Assembly: GCA_035459025.1 (NCBI GenBank) | Contig: DATHYT010000013.1 | Span: 30,439-94,438 of the forward strand | DNA: 64,000 nt | Direction: 5' to 3' | From: JAABQT01 sp035459025 | GTDB taxonomy: Bacteria; Pseudomonadota; Gammaproteobacteria; Burkholderiales; SG8-39 | Part shown: positions 17,297 through 24,661 of the stretch, in pieces | Numbering within the stretch: the stretch's first letter is position 1 | Layout of the letters: the number at the start of each line of letters is the position of its first letter | Program-made: the position numbers and the translations under genes | Notes under the pieces: generated by a model | What the model was told of the DNA's origin: nothing | What the model saw: only the letters and a program-made list of their open reading frames with translations | The model's database searches: none

Positions 17297-17886
17297 CAGT
17301 GCCGTTCCTCGCCGTAGTTCGGCTCGCGCACCACGCGCGGCGTGATCTCGCGCGGCTCGATCGTCACCGGCTCGTAGACGACGCGCCTTTGCTCGGGGTC
17401 GTAGCGCATCTCGACGTGGCCGCTGATCGGGAAGTCCTTGCGGAACGGGTGGCCGACGAAGCCGTAGTCGGTCAGGATGCGGCGCAAGTCGGGATGGCCT
17501 TCGAAGACGATGCCGAACAGGTCGAACGCCTCGCGCTCGAACCAGTTCACCCCCGGCCACACCTCGACCAGCGAATCGAGCATCGGCAGCGCATCGTCGG
17601 CGCAGAACGCGCGCAGCCGCAGGCGCCAGTTGTGCGTAACCGAGGTGAGGTGCAGCACCGCGGCAAAGCGGCCCTTCTCCCAGGGCTGGTTGCCGTACGT
17701 CGAGTAGTCCACGCCGCAGAGGTCGATCAGCTGCTCGAATTTCAGGCCCGGTTCGTCGCGCAGCCTGCGGCAGGCGTCAAGGTAGCCCTCCGGCGGCACC
17801 TCGACGGTCAGCTCGCCGAGGCGCTCGACGGGCGCAAAGCCCGCCGCCGTCAGCGCATCGAAAAGTCTTTGCAGCTTTGGCGTCAT
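17296..17886 (-). CDS. nuoC: NADH-quinone oxidoreductase subunit C (30 kDa type)
   Basis: NuoC is a structural subunit of the connecting module. The 196-residue product has the complex I 30 kDa signature (WPGVNWFEREAFDLFGI followed by GHPDLRRILTDYGFVGHPFRKDFP). Start MTPKLQRLFDALTAAGF at 17886 overlaps the nuoB stop by four bases, and the stop overlaps nuoD. Longer frames upstream coincide with nuoB and are discarded. Confidence 0.96.
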   Translation of the reverse strand: MTPKLQRLFDALTAAGFAPVERLGELTVEVPPEGYLDACRRLRDEPGLKFEQLIDLCGVDYSTYGNQPWEKGRFAAVLHLTSVTHNWRLRLRAFCADDALPMLDSLVEVWPGVNWFEREAFDLFGIVFEGHPDLRRILTDYGFVGHPFRKDFPISGHVEMRYDPEQRRVVYEPVTIEPREITPRVVREPNYGEERH

Positions 17887-18359
17887 CGCGCGATCGTGTT
17901 GGTGCGCCGGATCTTGTTCTGCAACTGCAGGATGCCGTAGAGCAGCGCCTCGGCGGTCGGCGGGCAACCCGGCACGTAGATATCGACCGGCACGATGCGG
18001 TCGGCGCCGCGCACCACGGAGTAAGAATAGTGGTAGTAGCCGCCGCCGTTGGCGCACGAGCCCATCGAGATCACCCAGCGCGGCTCGGCCATCTGATCGT
18101 AGACCTTGCGCAGCGCGGGTGCCATCTTGTTGCACAGCGTTCCGGCAATGATCATGACGTCTGCCTGCCGCGGGCTCGGCCGGAACACGATGCCGAAGCG
18201 GTCGAGGTCGTAGCGCGACGCGCCCGCGTGCATCATCTCGATGGCGCAGCACGCGAGGCCGAAGGTCACCGGCCACAGCGAGCCGGTGCGCGTCCAGTTG
18301 ATTACCGTGTCGAGCTTTGCGGTGACAAAGCCTTGGGGCATGACGCCTTCAATGCCCAT
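17883..18359 (-). CDS. nuoB: NADH-quinone oxidoreductase subunit B (cluster N2)
   Basis: NuoB binds cluster N2, the final electron donor to quinone. The 158-residue protein shows the expected ligands, the adjacent pair C37-C38 in GLACCAIEMM plus C102 (MGSCANGGGYY) and C132 (VPGCPPTAEALLYG). The spacing to nuoA is 3 bases, and the nuoC start overlaps the end. Confidence 0.97.
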   Translation of the reverse strand: MGIEGVMPQGFVTAKLDTVINWTRTGSLWPVTFGLACCAIEMMHAGASRYDLDRFGIVFRPSPRQADVMIIAGTLCNKMAPALRKVYDQMAEPRWVISMGSCANGGGYYHYSYSVVRGADRIVPVDIYVPGCPPTAEALLYGILQLQNKIRRTNTIAR

Positions 18360-18362
18360 GCC

Positions 18363-18719
18363 CTACTCCCATTCCAGCGCCCCCTTCATCCATTCGTACA
18401 CGAAACCGACCACCAGGATGCCGAGGAACAGCATCATGGCCACGAAGCCGGCAAGGCCAATGTCGTTCAGTGCCACCGCCCATGGAAACAGGAACGCGAT
18501 CTCCAGGTCGAACAGGATGAACAGGATCGCCACCAGGTAGTAGCGCACATCGAACTTCATGCGCGCATCCTCGAAAGCCTCGAAGCCGCACTCGTACGGC
18601 GACAGCTTCTCGGGGTCGGGGCGGCTTGGACCGAGCAGCTTGCCGAGCACCATTGGCCCCACGCCGACCGCGAGGCCGACGAGGATGAACAGCAGGATCG
18701 GAAAGTACTCAGCAAGCAT
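18363..18719 (-). CDS. nuoA: NADH-quinone oxidoreductase subunit A
   Basis: NuoA is a three-helix membrane subunit next to the quinone site and the first gene of the nuo operon. The 118-residue protein contains the conserved YECGFEAFEDARMKFDVRYYL loop between helices 1 and 2 and the FDLEIAFLFPWA helix with its buried acidic residue. Only 3 bases separate its start from the CCA end of tRNA-Leu, so nuo transcripts probably pass through, or start within, the tRNA region. Confidence 0.97.
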   Translation of the reverse strand: MLAEYFPILLFILVGLAVGVGPMVLGKLLGPSRPDPEKLSPYECGFEAFEDARMKFDVRYYLVAILFILFDLEIAFLFPWAVALNDIGLAGFVAMMLFLGILVVGFVYEWMKGALEWE

Positions 18720-18722
18720 AGT

Positions 18723-18810
18723 TGGTGCCCACGAGCAGACTCGAACTGCTACGGCTGTTTAGGCCACTAGCCCCTCAAGCTAGCGTGTCTACCAATTTCA
18801 CCACGTGGGC
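18723..18810 (-). tRNA. tRNA-Leu (anticodon GAG)
   Basis: The minus strand folds as a type II tRNA of 88 bases including an encoded CCA. It has acceptor arm GCCCACG/CGTGGGC, D-arm with TGGTAGACACG, anticodon stem-loop GCTAGCTTGAGGGGCTAGT with anticodon GAG, a long variable arm, and the T-loop GTTCGAGTCTGC. It lies between secG and nuoA, the same place as in many betaproteobacteria. Confidence 0.96.
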
Positions 18811-18841
18811 CTGTTATTCGAGCCAAATTATCCTATAAAAA

Positions 18842-19222
18842 TCATTTCGGTATGCCCGATGCCGGCGAGCCGGCATCGCCGCCCGAAGGCGGCAGCGCCT
18901 GCGGCCTGGGAATCTCGCCGCCCGCGGGCGGCGCGGGCGGCGGCTTCACCGCGTCCATCACCGTCCCGGCCTCGGTCCTGGGCTTTTCGCTCGCGAGGTA
19001 GGCCAGCCCGAGGCTGGTGAGAAAGAAGATCGTTGCCAGCGCCGCAGTCGCGCGCGACAGGAAGTTCGCCGAGCCGGTGGCGCCGAACAGGCTCGAGGAG
19101 GCGCCGCCGCCGAAACCCGAGCCCATGTCGGCGCCCTTGCCATGCTGCAGCAGCACCAGGCCGATGATGGCGAGGGCTATCAGCACGTGCGCGACGATGA
19201 TCAAGGTAATCCACTGTCCCAT
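18842..19222 (-). CDS. secG: Preprotein translocase subunit SecG
   Basis: SecG is the auxiliary membrane subunit of SecYEG and assists SecA-driven export. The 126-residue protein has the typical first helix (LIIVAHVLIALAIIGLVLLQ), the HGKGADMGSGFGGGASSSLFG loop, and the second helix (FLSRATAALATIFFLTSLGLAYL). These are followed by a proline- and glycine-rich tail that is longer than in E. coli but common in betaproteobacteria. It follows tpiA by 4 bases. Confidence 0.95.
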   Translation of the reverse strand: MGQWITLIIVAHVLIALAIIGLVLLQHGKGADMGSGFGGGASSSLFGATGSANFLSRATAALATIFFLTSLGLAYLASEKPRTEAGTVMDAVKPPPAPPAGGEIPRPQALPPSGGDAGSPASGIPK

Positions 19223-19226
19223 GTCC

Positions 19227-19949
19227 TCAGCCTTTCTGTTCCGCCTCTTTGCAGATGGCGATGAAATCCTGCGCCTTCAGCGACGCGCCCCCGATCAACC
19301 CGCCGTCCACGTCGGGCATCGCGAACAGCGCCGCGGCGTTGTCGGCCTTGACGCTGCCTCCGTAGAGGATGCGCGTCGTTGCCGGCAGGCGCTTTCTCAG
19401 CAAGCCGTGCACCTCCTGCGCCTGGTCCGGGCTCGCCGTACGCCCGGTGCCGATCGCCCACACCGGCTCGTAGGCGAGCACGGCATCGCCGATCTCGCCC
19501 CGCGCCAGCACCGCGTCGAGCTGGCGCGCGACCACGTCCTGCGTGCGCCCGGCTTCGCGCTCCGGCAGCGTCTCGCCCACGCACAGGATCGGCGTGATGC
19601 CGCCGCTACGCGCCGCAGCGAACTTCGCCGCGACCGCCGCGTCGCTTTCGCCGTACAGCTGCCGGCGCTCCGAGTGCCCGACGAGGACATAGCGGCAGCC
19701 GAATTCCCCCAGCATGGCCGCGGATACTTCGCCGGTGTACGCGCCCGACGCGTGCTCGCTCAGGTTCTGAGCCCCCCAGGCAATGCGCGTTCCCCGCAAC
19801 CGCTCGGCCGCTTGCGCCAGGTACGGGAACGGCACGCACACCGCGCATTCCACGCCCTGCACGCCCGCCACGATCGCGTCCAGCAGGGCCCGGTTGGCCG
19901 CCAGGCTGCCGTGCATTTTCCAGTTGCCGGCGACGAGCCGAGCGCGCAT
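19227..19949 (-). CDS. tpiA: Triosephosphate isomerase
   Basis: This enzyme interconverts dihydroxyacetone phosphate and glyceraldehyde 3-phosphate. The 240-residue protein has the catalytic residues K11 (GNWKMH), H92 (VGHSERR) and E161 (AYEPVWAIGTG), and the phosphate-gripping GGSVKADNAA loop. Start MRARLVAGNWKM is standard. A TAGAAT hexamer at 19981-19976 could serve as a -10 element giving a leader of about 20 bases, so tpiA-secG may be transcribed independently of the frd block upstream. Confidence 0.97.
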   Translation of the reverse strand: MRARLVAGNWKMHGSLAANRALLDAIVAGVQGVECAVCVPFPYLAQAAERLRGTRIAWGAQNLSEHASGAYTGEVSAAMLGEFGCRYVLVGHSERRQLYGESDAAVAAKFAAARSGGITPILCVGETLPEREAGRTQDVVARQLDAVLARGEIGDAVLAYEPVWAIGTGRTASPDQAQEVHGLLRKRLPATTRILYGGSVKADNAAALFAMPDVDGGLIGGASLKAQDFIAICKEAEQKG

Positions 19950-19978
19950 CCCGTGACCGTTCGCTGAAAGCGTGAATT

Positions 19979-20509
19979 CTACCCTTTTTGCCCTGCAGCA
20001 TGGGAGCCGCGCACGAGCGCACGCGCCGCCTCGGTCATCGCATCGCGCAGGTGCCGCGCAGCGCGCTCGCGCAGCGGCGCGAGCAACGCCGGCAGGCGCA
20101 CCGCGTGGCTGAGCAACTGGGTTTCCTCGGCGTACAACTGCAGCATCTCGAGCACCCGGCGCTCGAGCTCGCCCGGCGCGAACGCGTCGCGCGCGCGCCG
20201 GCGCTGGCCCCAGGCTTCGAGAATGCGCTGCGCCGTGTCCAGCCCGAGCTCGATGCGTCGCAGCCGCACCGGCTCGATCCGCGCGTAGGGGATTTCGATG
20301 CGCACCGGCGCATCGCCGATGCGCGCGAGGAACGCGCGGTCGATCTCGCGCGCCGCGGCGAGGAGCTCTCGCGCGTCACCGGGGCTCCGCCCGGCGCCCG
20401 CGCGCTGGATCAGCAGCGCGTCCTTGCGCACCTCCTTGGCGACGTTGTCCGCAAGGAAGGGCTCGAGCACGGGCAAGGCGAGACGCAAGGGCAGCGCCGC
20501 GCGCAGCAC
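19979..20509 (-). CDS. Hypothetical alpha-helical protein, end of frd operon
   Basis: I do not recognise this family. From the GTG at 20509 it is 176 residues, rich in Ala, Arg and Leu and almost entirely helical, with no signal peptide and no metal-binding motif. The frame stays open upstream without an ATG, GTG or TTG, to a CTG at 20581 that overlaps the stop of the methyltransferase gene (CTGA). Using that start adds LNRVNALAALNARLLREF-type helix, giving about 200 residues. Position after a UbiE-like gene recalls ubiJ in E. coli, but no SCP2-like lipid-binding sequence is visible, so I do not assign it. It is translationally close to the frd genes and may belong to the same quinone-related module. 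Confidence 0.6.
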   Translation of the reverse strand: MLRAALPLRLALPVLEPFLADNVAKEVRKDALLIQRAGAGRSPGDARELLAAAREIDRAFLARIGDAPVRIEIPYARIEPVRLRRIELGLDTAQRILEAWGQRRRARDAFAPGELERRVLEMLQLYAEETQLLSHAVRLPALLAPLRERAARHLRDAMTEAARALVRGSHAAGQKG

Positions 20510-20577
20510 CGCCGTGGTGCGGCGGCTGAACTCCCGCAGCAGCCGCGCGTTCAGCGCCGCCAGTGCGTTGACCCGGT

Positions 20578-21339
20578 TCAGGCCGCACGCGGCTTCACGG
20601 CGCGGTGAAAACCGAGCATGCCCGAGAACACCGTGCGCGACGTGACGTCCTGGTAGCCGACGTCCTCGAGCATGTCGGTGAGCTCACGCGCCGAGTAGAA
20701 CATCTGCAGCGCCTGGATGAAGTACTCCTTGCAGTTGAGCGCCGCGGGCCCGCTGCGGAACACGAAACCGGTGAACCACAGGCAAAAGCGCAGGTACGCG
20801 TAGTACAGGCGCTCGACGGTGCGGTTCCCGGGGCGCAGCATGTCGCAGTGGTAGAAGCGCCCGCCGGGCTTGAGCACGCGCCGGATCTCGGCGGCGACGC
20901 GGCGGATGCGCAGGTGGCGCGACGCGAACTGCAGCGTCGCGACGTCGAACGAATTGTCCGGATACGGCAGCGTGTGCACGTCGTCGATCACGCTCTGAAT
21001 GCGAAAGCCCGCCGCCTGGGCGCGCTGGCGGCCCACTTCCTGCATGGCGGCGCTGCGGTCGATGGCGTGCACCTCGAGGGTCGGCTCGCGCTTGAGCAGC
21101 GCGATGCCGATGGCGTTGGTGCCGGCGCAGACATCGAGCACCCGCTCCCCCGGCCGGATGTCGACCGTCGCCATGAACTGGCGCAGGAACCAGCCCCACA
21201 GGCCGAGGCTGGCGATGTAGTTGGCGCGGTCGTAGTACGGGGCGACGTCGGCGAACACGTCGTTCAGCTCTTGCGTCCAGACGACGTTGAAGCGCTCTTC
21301 GCGGGCGATTTCCCGCGTCGCAACCGGCGGTGGATTCAT
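20578..21339 (-). CDS. UbiE/COQ5-like SAM methyltransferase in frd operon
   Basis: The 253-residue class I methyltransferase has a SAM-binding motif I (VLDVCAGTN, about 67-75), an acidic residue after strand 2 (HAIDRS), the LPYPDNSFD segment and RVLKPGGRFYH. The N-terminal FADVAPYYDRANYIASLGLWGWF and C-terminal YSARELTDMLEDVGYQDV follow the UbiE/MenG plan. It departs from the usual LDLAGGTGD and FGLRN signatures (CAGTN and FASRH here), so it may not be the housekeeping ubiquinone enzyme. It starts 14 bases after frdD and is therefore almost certainly in the frdABCD operon. A role in making or tailoring the quinone used by fumarate reductase is inference. Confidence 0.75.
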   Translation of the reverse strand: MNPPPVATREIAREERFNVVWTQELNDVFADVAPYYDRANYIASLGLWGWFLRQFMATVDIRPGERVLDVCAGTNAIGIALLKREPTLEVHAIDRSAAMQEVGRQRAQAAGFRIQSVIDDVHTLPYPDNSFDVATLQFASRHLRIRRVAAEIRRVLKPGGRFYHCDMLRPGNRTVERLYYAYLRFCLWFTGFVFRSGPAALNCKEYFIQALQMFYSARELTDMLEDVGYQDVTSRTVFSGMLGFHRAVKPRAA

Positions 21340-21353
21340 GGGGTTCCCTTCAT

Positions 21354-21695
21354 TCAGATCCGGGCCAAGTAAAGCACCGCTGCCCCGCTCCCTGCAAGCG
21401 CGCCGGCATAGACGATCGCCGCGACCCAGGTGTCGGCGCGGATGCCAAGGTCGTAGCAGGTGATGCGCAGGCGGTGGGCTGCGCTCCAGAGCGACAGGAA
21501 CACCGTGCCCGCCAGCGCCAGCTTGACCAGCCAGTGGCCGGCGAAGGCGTGCAGGCGGTCGTAGGCGAGGAGGTCCGGGGCGTGTCCGAGGGCCGCAAGC
21601 AAGGTGAGCAGGACAAGCACCGGCGTCAGGAACGCCGTGAGCGTTCCGCCCGCCGCGAAGGGACCCCAGACGATCGGTTTGTTCGATACCGCCAT
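21354..21695 (-). CDS. frdD: Fumarate reductase subunit D (membrane anchor)
   Basis: FrdD is one of the two heme-free membrane anchors of the E. coli-type quinol:fumarate reductase. The 113-residue protein has three hydrophobic helices and the N-terminal NKPIVWGPFAAGGTLTAFLTP, close to E. coli FrdD (EPVFWGLFGAGG...). It also has the conserved HAFAGHW and AAHRLRITCYDLGI segments. The sequence argues for FrdD rather than SdhD. It is 2 bases downstream of frdC. Confidence 0.85.
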   Translation of the reverse strand: MAVSNKPIVWGPFAAGGTLTAFLTPVLVLLTLLAALGHAPDLLAYDRLHAFAGHWLVKLALAGTVFLSLWSAAHRLRITCYDLGIRADTWVAAIVYAGALAGSGAAVLYLARI

Positions 21696-21697
21696 GC

Positions 21698-22099
21698 TCA
21701 GAATGCTCCCGCCAGAAAGAGGACCGCCAGCGACAGCACCGCCCAGACGGCGAAATGCGCGCCCGAGATGGCCCCGTCCGGCACGAACGCCTCGCCGCGC
21801 TGCACCGGCAGCGCCTTCGGCGTCAGGTTGAACCAGGTCACGCTGTGGTAGACCGCGAAGGCGAGCGCCGCGAGATGAAACGCGATGCTCACCGGGTGCT
21901 GCAGGAGCTCGAGGAACGCGGCCCAGGCCTGCGGCCCCTGCGCCAGCTGCTTCAGGCCCCAGACCATCAGCAATGTCCAGGCGCCGATGAACAGGCAGGA
22001 GAACTCGCGCACCATGTAGCGGATGTAGCGCGGATGCCGGAAGATCCATTCCGACGTGACCGGGCGCACGTAGGGCTTGCGCTTCACTTCTTCAGCCAT
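21698..22099 (-). CDS. frdC: Fumarate reductase subunit C (membrane anchor)
   Basis: FrdC is the other membrane anchor and, with FrdD, forms the quinol site. The 133-residue protein begins MAEEVKRKPYVRPVTSEW, very like E. coli FrdC (KRKPYVRPMTSTW). It has the family YMVREFSCLFIG, GPQAWAAFLELLQHPV and TWFNLTPKALP segments and three hydrophobic helices. Start at 22099 overlaps the frdB end by 16 bases. No heme-ligand histidine pattern of SdhC was evident. Confidence 0.88.
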   Translation of the reverse strand: MAEEVKRKPYVRPVTSEWIFRHPRYIRYMVREFSCLFIGAWTLLMVWGLKQLAQGPQAWAAFLELLQHPVSIAFHLAALAFAVYHSVTWFNLTPKALPVQRGEAFVPDGAISGAHFAVWAVLSLAVLFLAGAF

Positions 22100-22827
22100 G
22101 GCATCAGGTGCTGCGTGTACCAGTCCACCGTGCTGCGGATCTTTACCTGCTGGATCGCGCCCGCCGGATCCACATGCTCCGGGCAGACTTCGGAGCAGGC
22201 GCCGACGAACGAGCACTCCCAGGCGCCTTCGGTCGCCGCGATCTCCTGCTGGCGCGCGTCGCGCCCGCCGTCGCGCGAATCCTGGTTCCAGCGGTGCGCG
22301 AGCGCGATCGCGGCCGGACCGACGTACTTCGGGATCAACGCGTACTCCGGGCAGGCCGCGTAGCACAGCATGCAGTTGATGCACATGCTGTAGCGCTTGA
22401 ACCGCGCCAGCTCCGCCGGCGTCTGGCGGTACTCGCCCGCCTCGATCGCCTTCGCGTGCTTGGGCATCAGGTAGGGCCGCACGCGCGCCAGCTTGGCCAT
22501 GAAATCGTCGATCACCGTCACCAGATCGCGCTCGACGGGAAAATGCGCGAGCGGCTCCACGCGGATCACGCCCGCATAGTCGCGCAGGAACGCCTTGCAG
22601 GCGAGCTTGGGCTCGCCATTGATCATCATGCCGCAGCTACCGCACACCGCCATGTGGCAGGACCAGCGGTAGCTCAGCGTCGGATCGACGCTTTCCTTGA
22701 CGTGGTTGAGCGCATCGAGCACCACCCATTCCTCGGGACATTCGATCGCGTAGCGCTGGAAGCGCGGCTCGCGGTCGCTCTCCGGGTTGTAGCGCAGCAC
22801 CTCCAGCTCGAGCGCGCGCGTGCTCAT
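22084..22827 (-). CDS. frdB: Fumarate reductase iron-sulfur subunit
   Basis: FrdB passes electrons from quinol to the flavoprotein through three clusters. The 247-residue protein has the [2Fe-2S] ligands C57, C62, C65 and C77 (CHMAVCGSCG...C), at the same positions as in E. coli FrdB. The [4Fe-4S] and [3Fe-4S] motifs follow (CINCMLCYAACPE and CSFVGACSEVCPEHVDP). The ATG at 22827 overlaps the frdA stop by four bases. Confidence 0.93.
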   Translation of the reverse strand: MSTRALELEVLRYNPESDREPRFQRYAIECPEEWVVLDALNHVKESVDPTLSYRWSCHMAVCGSCGMMINGEPKLACKAFLRDYAGVIRVEPLAHFPVERDLVTVIDDFMAKLARVRPYLMPKHAKAIEAGEYRQTPAELARFKRYSMCINCMLCYAACPEYALIPKYVGPAAIALAHRWNQDSRDGGRDARQQEIAATEGAWECSFVGACSEVCPEHVDPAGAIQQVKIRSTVDWYTQHLMPWLKK

Positions 22828-24599
22828 TCGTGGCCTCCCGAATAATCGCGCACGCCGGGCTGCGAGCGCGTGATCACCACGTCGCAGTAGTCCACGCGCG
22901 GCGCCGCCGACGCCTGGTAATACGCCAGCGAGTGGCGCAGGTACTTCTCGTCGTCGCGCGCGGTGAAATCGAGCCGCTGGTGCGCGCCGCGCGATTCCTT
23001 GCGCGCCCGCGCGCTCTGCACCACCGTCTCGGCGCAATCGAGCATCGAGCCCAGCTCCAGCGCCTGCAGCAGGTCCGTGTTGTAGACGTTCGTCTTGTCG
23101 TGCAGCTCGATGCCACCGTAGCGCCGGCGCAGGTCGGCGAGCTTGGCGCAGGCCGCCTCCAGGCCCTCGCCGCTGCGGTAGATGCCGGCGTGCTGTTCCA
23201 TCGTGTCCATCATCTCCTTGCGCAGCCCGGCGACCGTATCGCGGCGGCCCGTCCTTTGCACCAGCTCGCGCACGCGCCCCTGCGCGGCAGCCGCGAGCGC
23301 CGCGAGTGCGGCGTCGCCCGCCGGCCGTGCGCCTGCGCCCACGCCAACGTACTGCATCGCGCTCTGCGCCGCCCGGCGGCCGAATACCAGGAGCTCGGTG
23401 AGCGAGTTCGAGCCCAGCCGGTTGGCGCCATTGATGCTGACGCAGGCGCACTCGCCCGCCGCGAACAGCCCCGCCAGCGGCGTTGCCGCGTTGATGTCGG
23501 TATGGATGCCGCCCATCATATAGTGCACCACCGGGCGCACCGGCACCGGATCGGTCACCGGATCGACCCCCATGTAGCTGATCGACATGTCGCGCACCAG
23601 CGGCAGGCGCTCGTTGATCTTCTTCTCGCCCAGGTGGCGCATGTCGAGCAGCATGCACTCGCCCCACTGGGTCGGCACCATGCGCCCCTTCTTCTGCTCT
23701 TGCCAGAATGCCTGGCTGACGCGGTCGCGCGGTCCGAGCTCCATGGTCTTGAGCACCGGCTTGCCGAGGGGCGTCTCCGGCCCCATGCCGTAGTCCTGCA
23801 GGAAGCGCCGACCGTCCTTGTTGACCAGCACCCCGCCTTCGCCGCGGCAGGCCTCGGTCAGCAGCGTGCCGGTGCTGGGCAGCCCGGTGGGGTGGTACTG
23901 CACGAACTCCATGTCCTTCAGCGGCACGCCGGCGCGGTAGGCGAGTGCCATGCCGTCGCCGGTCTTGATGGCGCCGTTGGTGGTAAAGGGAAACATGCGC
24001 CCCGCGCCGCCGCCAGCAATGATCACCGCCCGGGCCTGGAAGCAGCGCATCTGGCCGCTGCGCATCTCCAGGGCGGTGAGGCCCGCGCAGCGCCCGTCGT
24101 CGACCAGCAGCTCGGTCACGTAGAACTCGTCGTAGCGCTGGATGGAGGGGAACTGCAGCGACGTCTGGAACAGCGTATGCAGGATGTGAAAACCCGACTT
24201 GTCGGCGGCGAACCAGGTGCGCTGCTTCTTCATGCCGCCGAAGGGCCGCACTGCCACCGCGCCGTCGGCTTCGCGGCTCCACGGACAACCCCAGTGCTCG
24301 AGCTGGATGAGTTCTCCGGGCGCCTCGCGGATGAAATAGTCCACCGCATCCTGATCGCTCAGCCAGTCGCCACCGCCCACCGTATCGTTGAAGTGGTGCT
24401 CGAGGCTGTCGTCGGGCTTGATCACGCCGGCGGCGCCGCCCTCGGCCGCGCAGGTGTGGCTGCGCATGGGATATACCTTGGAAATCAGGGCGATGCGCAA
24501 GGACGGCGCTTCCTGCGCCAGAGCGATGGCGGCGCGCAGCCCGGCGCCTCCGGCGCCGATGATCGCCACGTCCGTGCGGATGATTTCCACTGCCGGCAT
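22824..24599 (-). CDS. frdA: Fumarate reductase flavoprotein subunit
   Basis: FrdA reduces fumarate at a covalently bound FAD. It shows the dinucleotide-binding IIGAGGAGLRAA, the flavinylation histidine in MRSHTCAAEGG, the substrate-site HPTG and TEACRGEGG motifs, and GANRLGSNSLTELLVFGR. Three starts are possible: ATG 24623 (599 residues), ATG 24599 preceded by AAGG (591, chosen), and GTG 24590, which aligns best with the start of E. coli FrdA. An FNR-like palindrome sits at 24626-24639, so the longest form is the least likely. Subunit order A-B-C-D and the E. coli-like anchors support fumarate reductase over succinate dehydrogenase; the flavoprotein alone would not separate the two. Confidence 0.9.
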   Translation of the reverse strand: MPAVEIIRTDVAIIGAGGAGLRAAIALAQEAPSLRIALISKVYPMRSHTCAAEGGAAGVIKPDDSLEHHFNDTVGGGDWLSDQDAVDYFIREAPGELIQLEHWGCPWSREADGAVAVRPFGGMKKQRTWFAADKSGFHILHTLFQTSLQFPSIQRYDEFYVTELLVDDGRCAGLTALEMRSGQMRCFQARAVIIAGGGAGRMFPFTTNGAIKTGDGMALAYRAGVPLKDMEFVQYHPTGLPSTGTLLTEACRGEGGVLVNKDGRRFLQDYGMGPETPLGKPVLKTMELGPRDRVSQAFWQEQKKGRMVPTQWGECMLLDMRHLGEKKINERLPLVRDMSISYMGVDPVTDPVPVRPVVHYMMGGIHTDINAATPLAGLFAAGECACVSINGANRLGSNSLTELLVFGRRAAQSAMQYVGVGAGARPAGDAALAALAAAAQGRVRELVQRTGRRDTVAGLRKEMMDTMEQHAGIYRSGEGLEAACAKLADLRRRYGGIELHDKTNVYNTDLLQALELGSMLDCAETVVQSARARKESRGAHQRLDFTARDDEKYLRHSLAYYQASAAPRVDYCDVVITRSQPGVRDYSGGHE

Positions 24600-24625
24600 C
24601 CTGCCCTTGCGGCGCTCGCGCATGC

Positions 24626-24639
24626 TTGACCTGCGTCAA
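24626..24639 (-). promoter_or_regulatory. FNR/CRP-family palindrome before frdA
   Basis: TTGAC-CTGC-GTCAA is a perfect 5-4-5 palindrome matching the FNR/ANR/DNR type of site (TTGAT-N4-ATCAA, with C/G variants known for relatives). It lies in the 38-base gap between pstB and frdA. If FNR activated from the usual -41.5 position, transcription would start near 24591, downstream of both ATG codons. Either the GTG at 24590 is the start, or the site acts differently. Oxygen control is inference. Confidence 0.5.
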
Positions 24640-24661
24640 ACGTCTGCGAACCGGCCGGCGC

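Noticed and set aside
18811..18841. Dedicated promoter for the tRNA-Leu gene (GATAAT-like element)
   Set aside because: The AT-rich 31 bases allow several -10 guesses but no -35 partner could be placed with confidence.
20578..21339. Assignment of the methyltransferase as the housekeeping UbiE
   Set aside because: Motif I and the FGLRN region deviate and the gene is embedded in the frd operon; only the family level is supported.
20578..21339. RquA (rhodoquinone synthesis) identity for the same gene
   Set aside because: The N-terminus and overall plan follow UbiE rather than the RquA pattern I know, so a direct RquA call is not justified.
22824..24623. Succinate dehydrogenase instead of fumarate reductase
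   Set aside because: The anchor subunits match FrdC and FrdD motifs and the order is A-B-C-D; SdhC/SdhD-type heme ligands are not seen.
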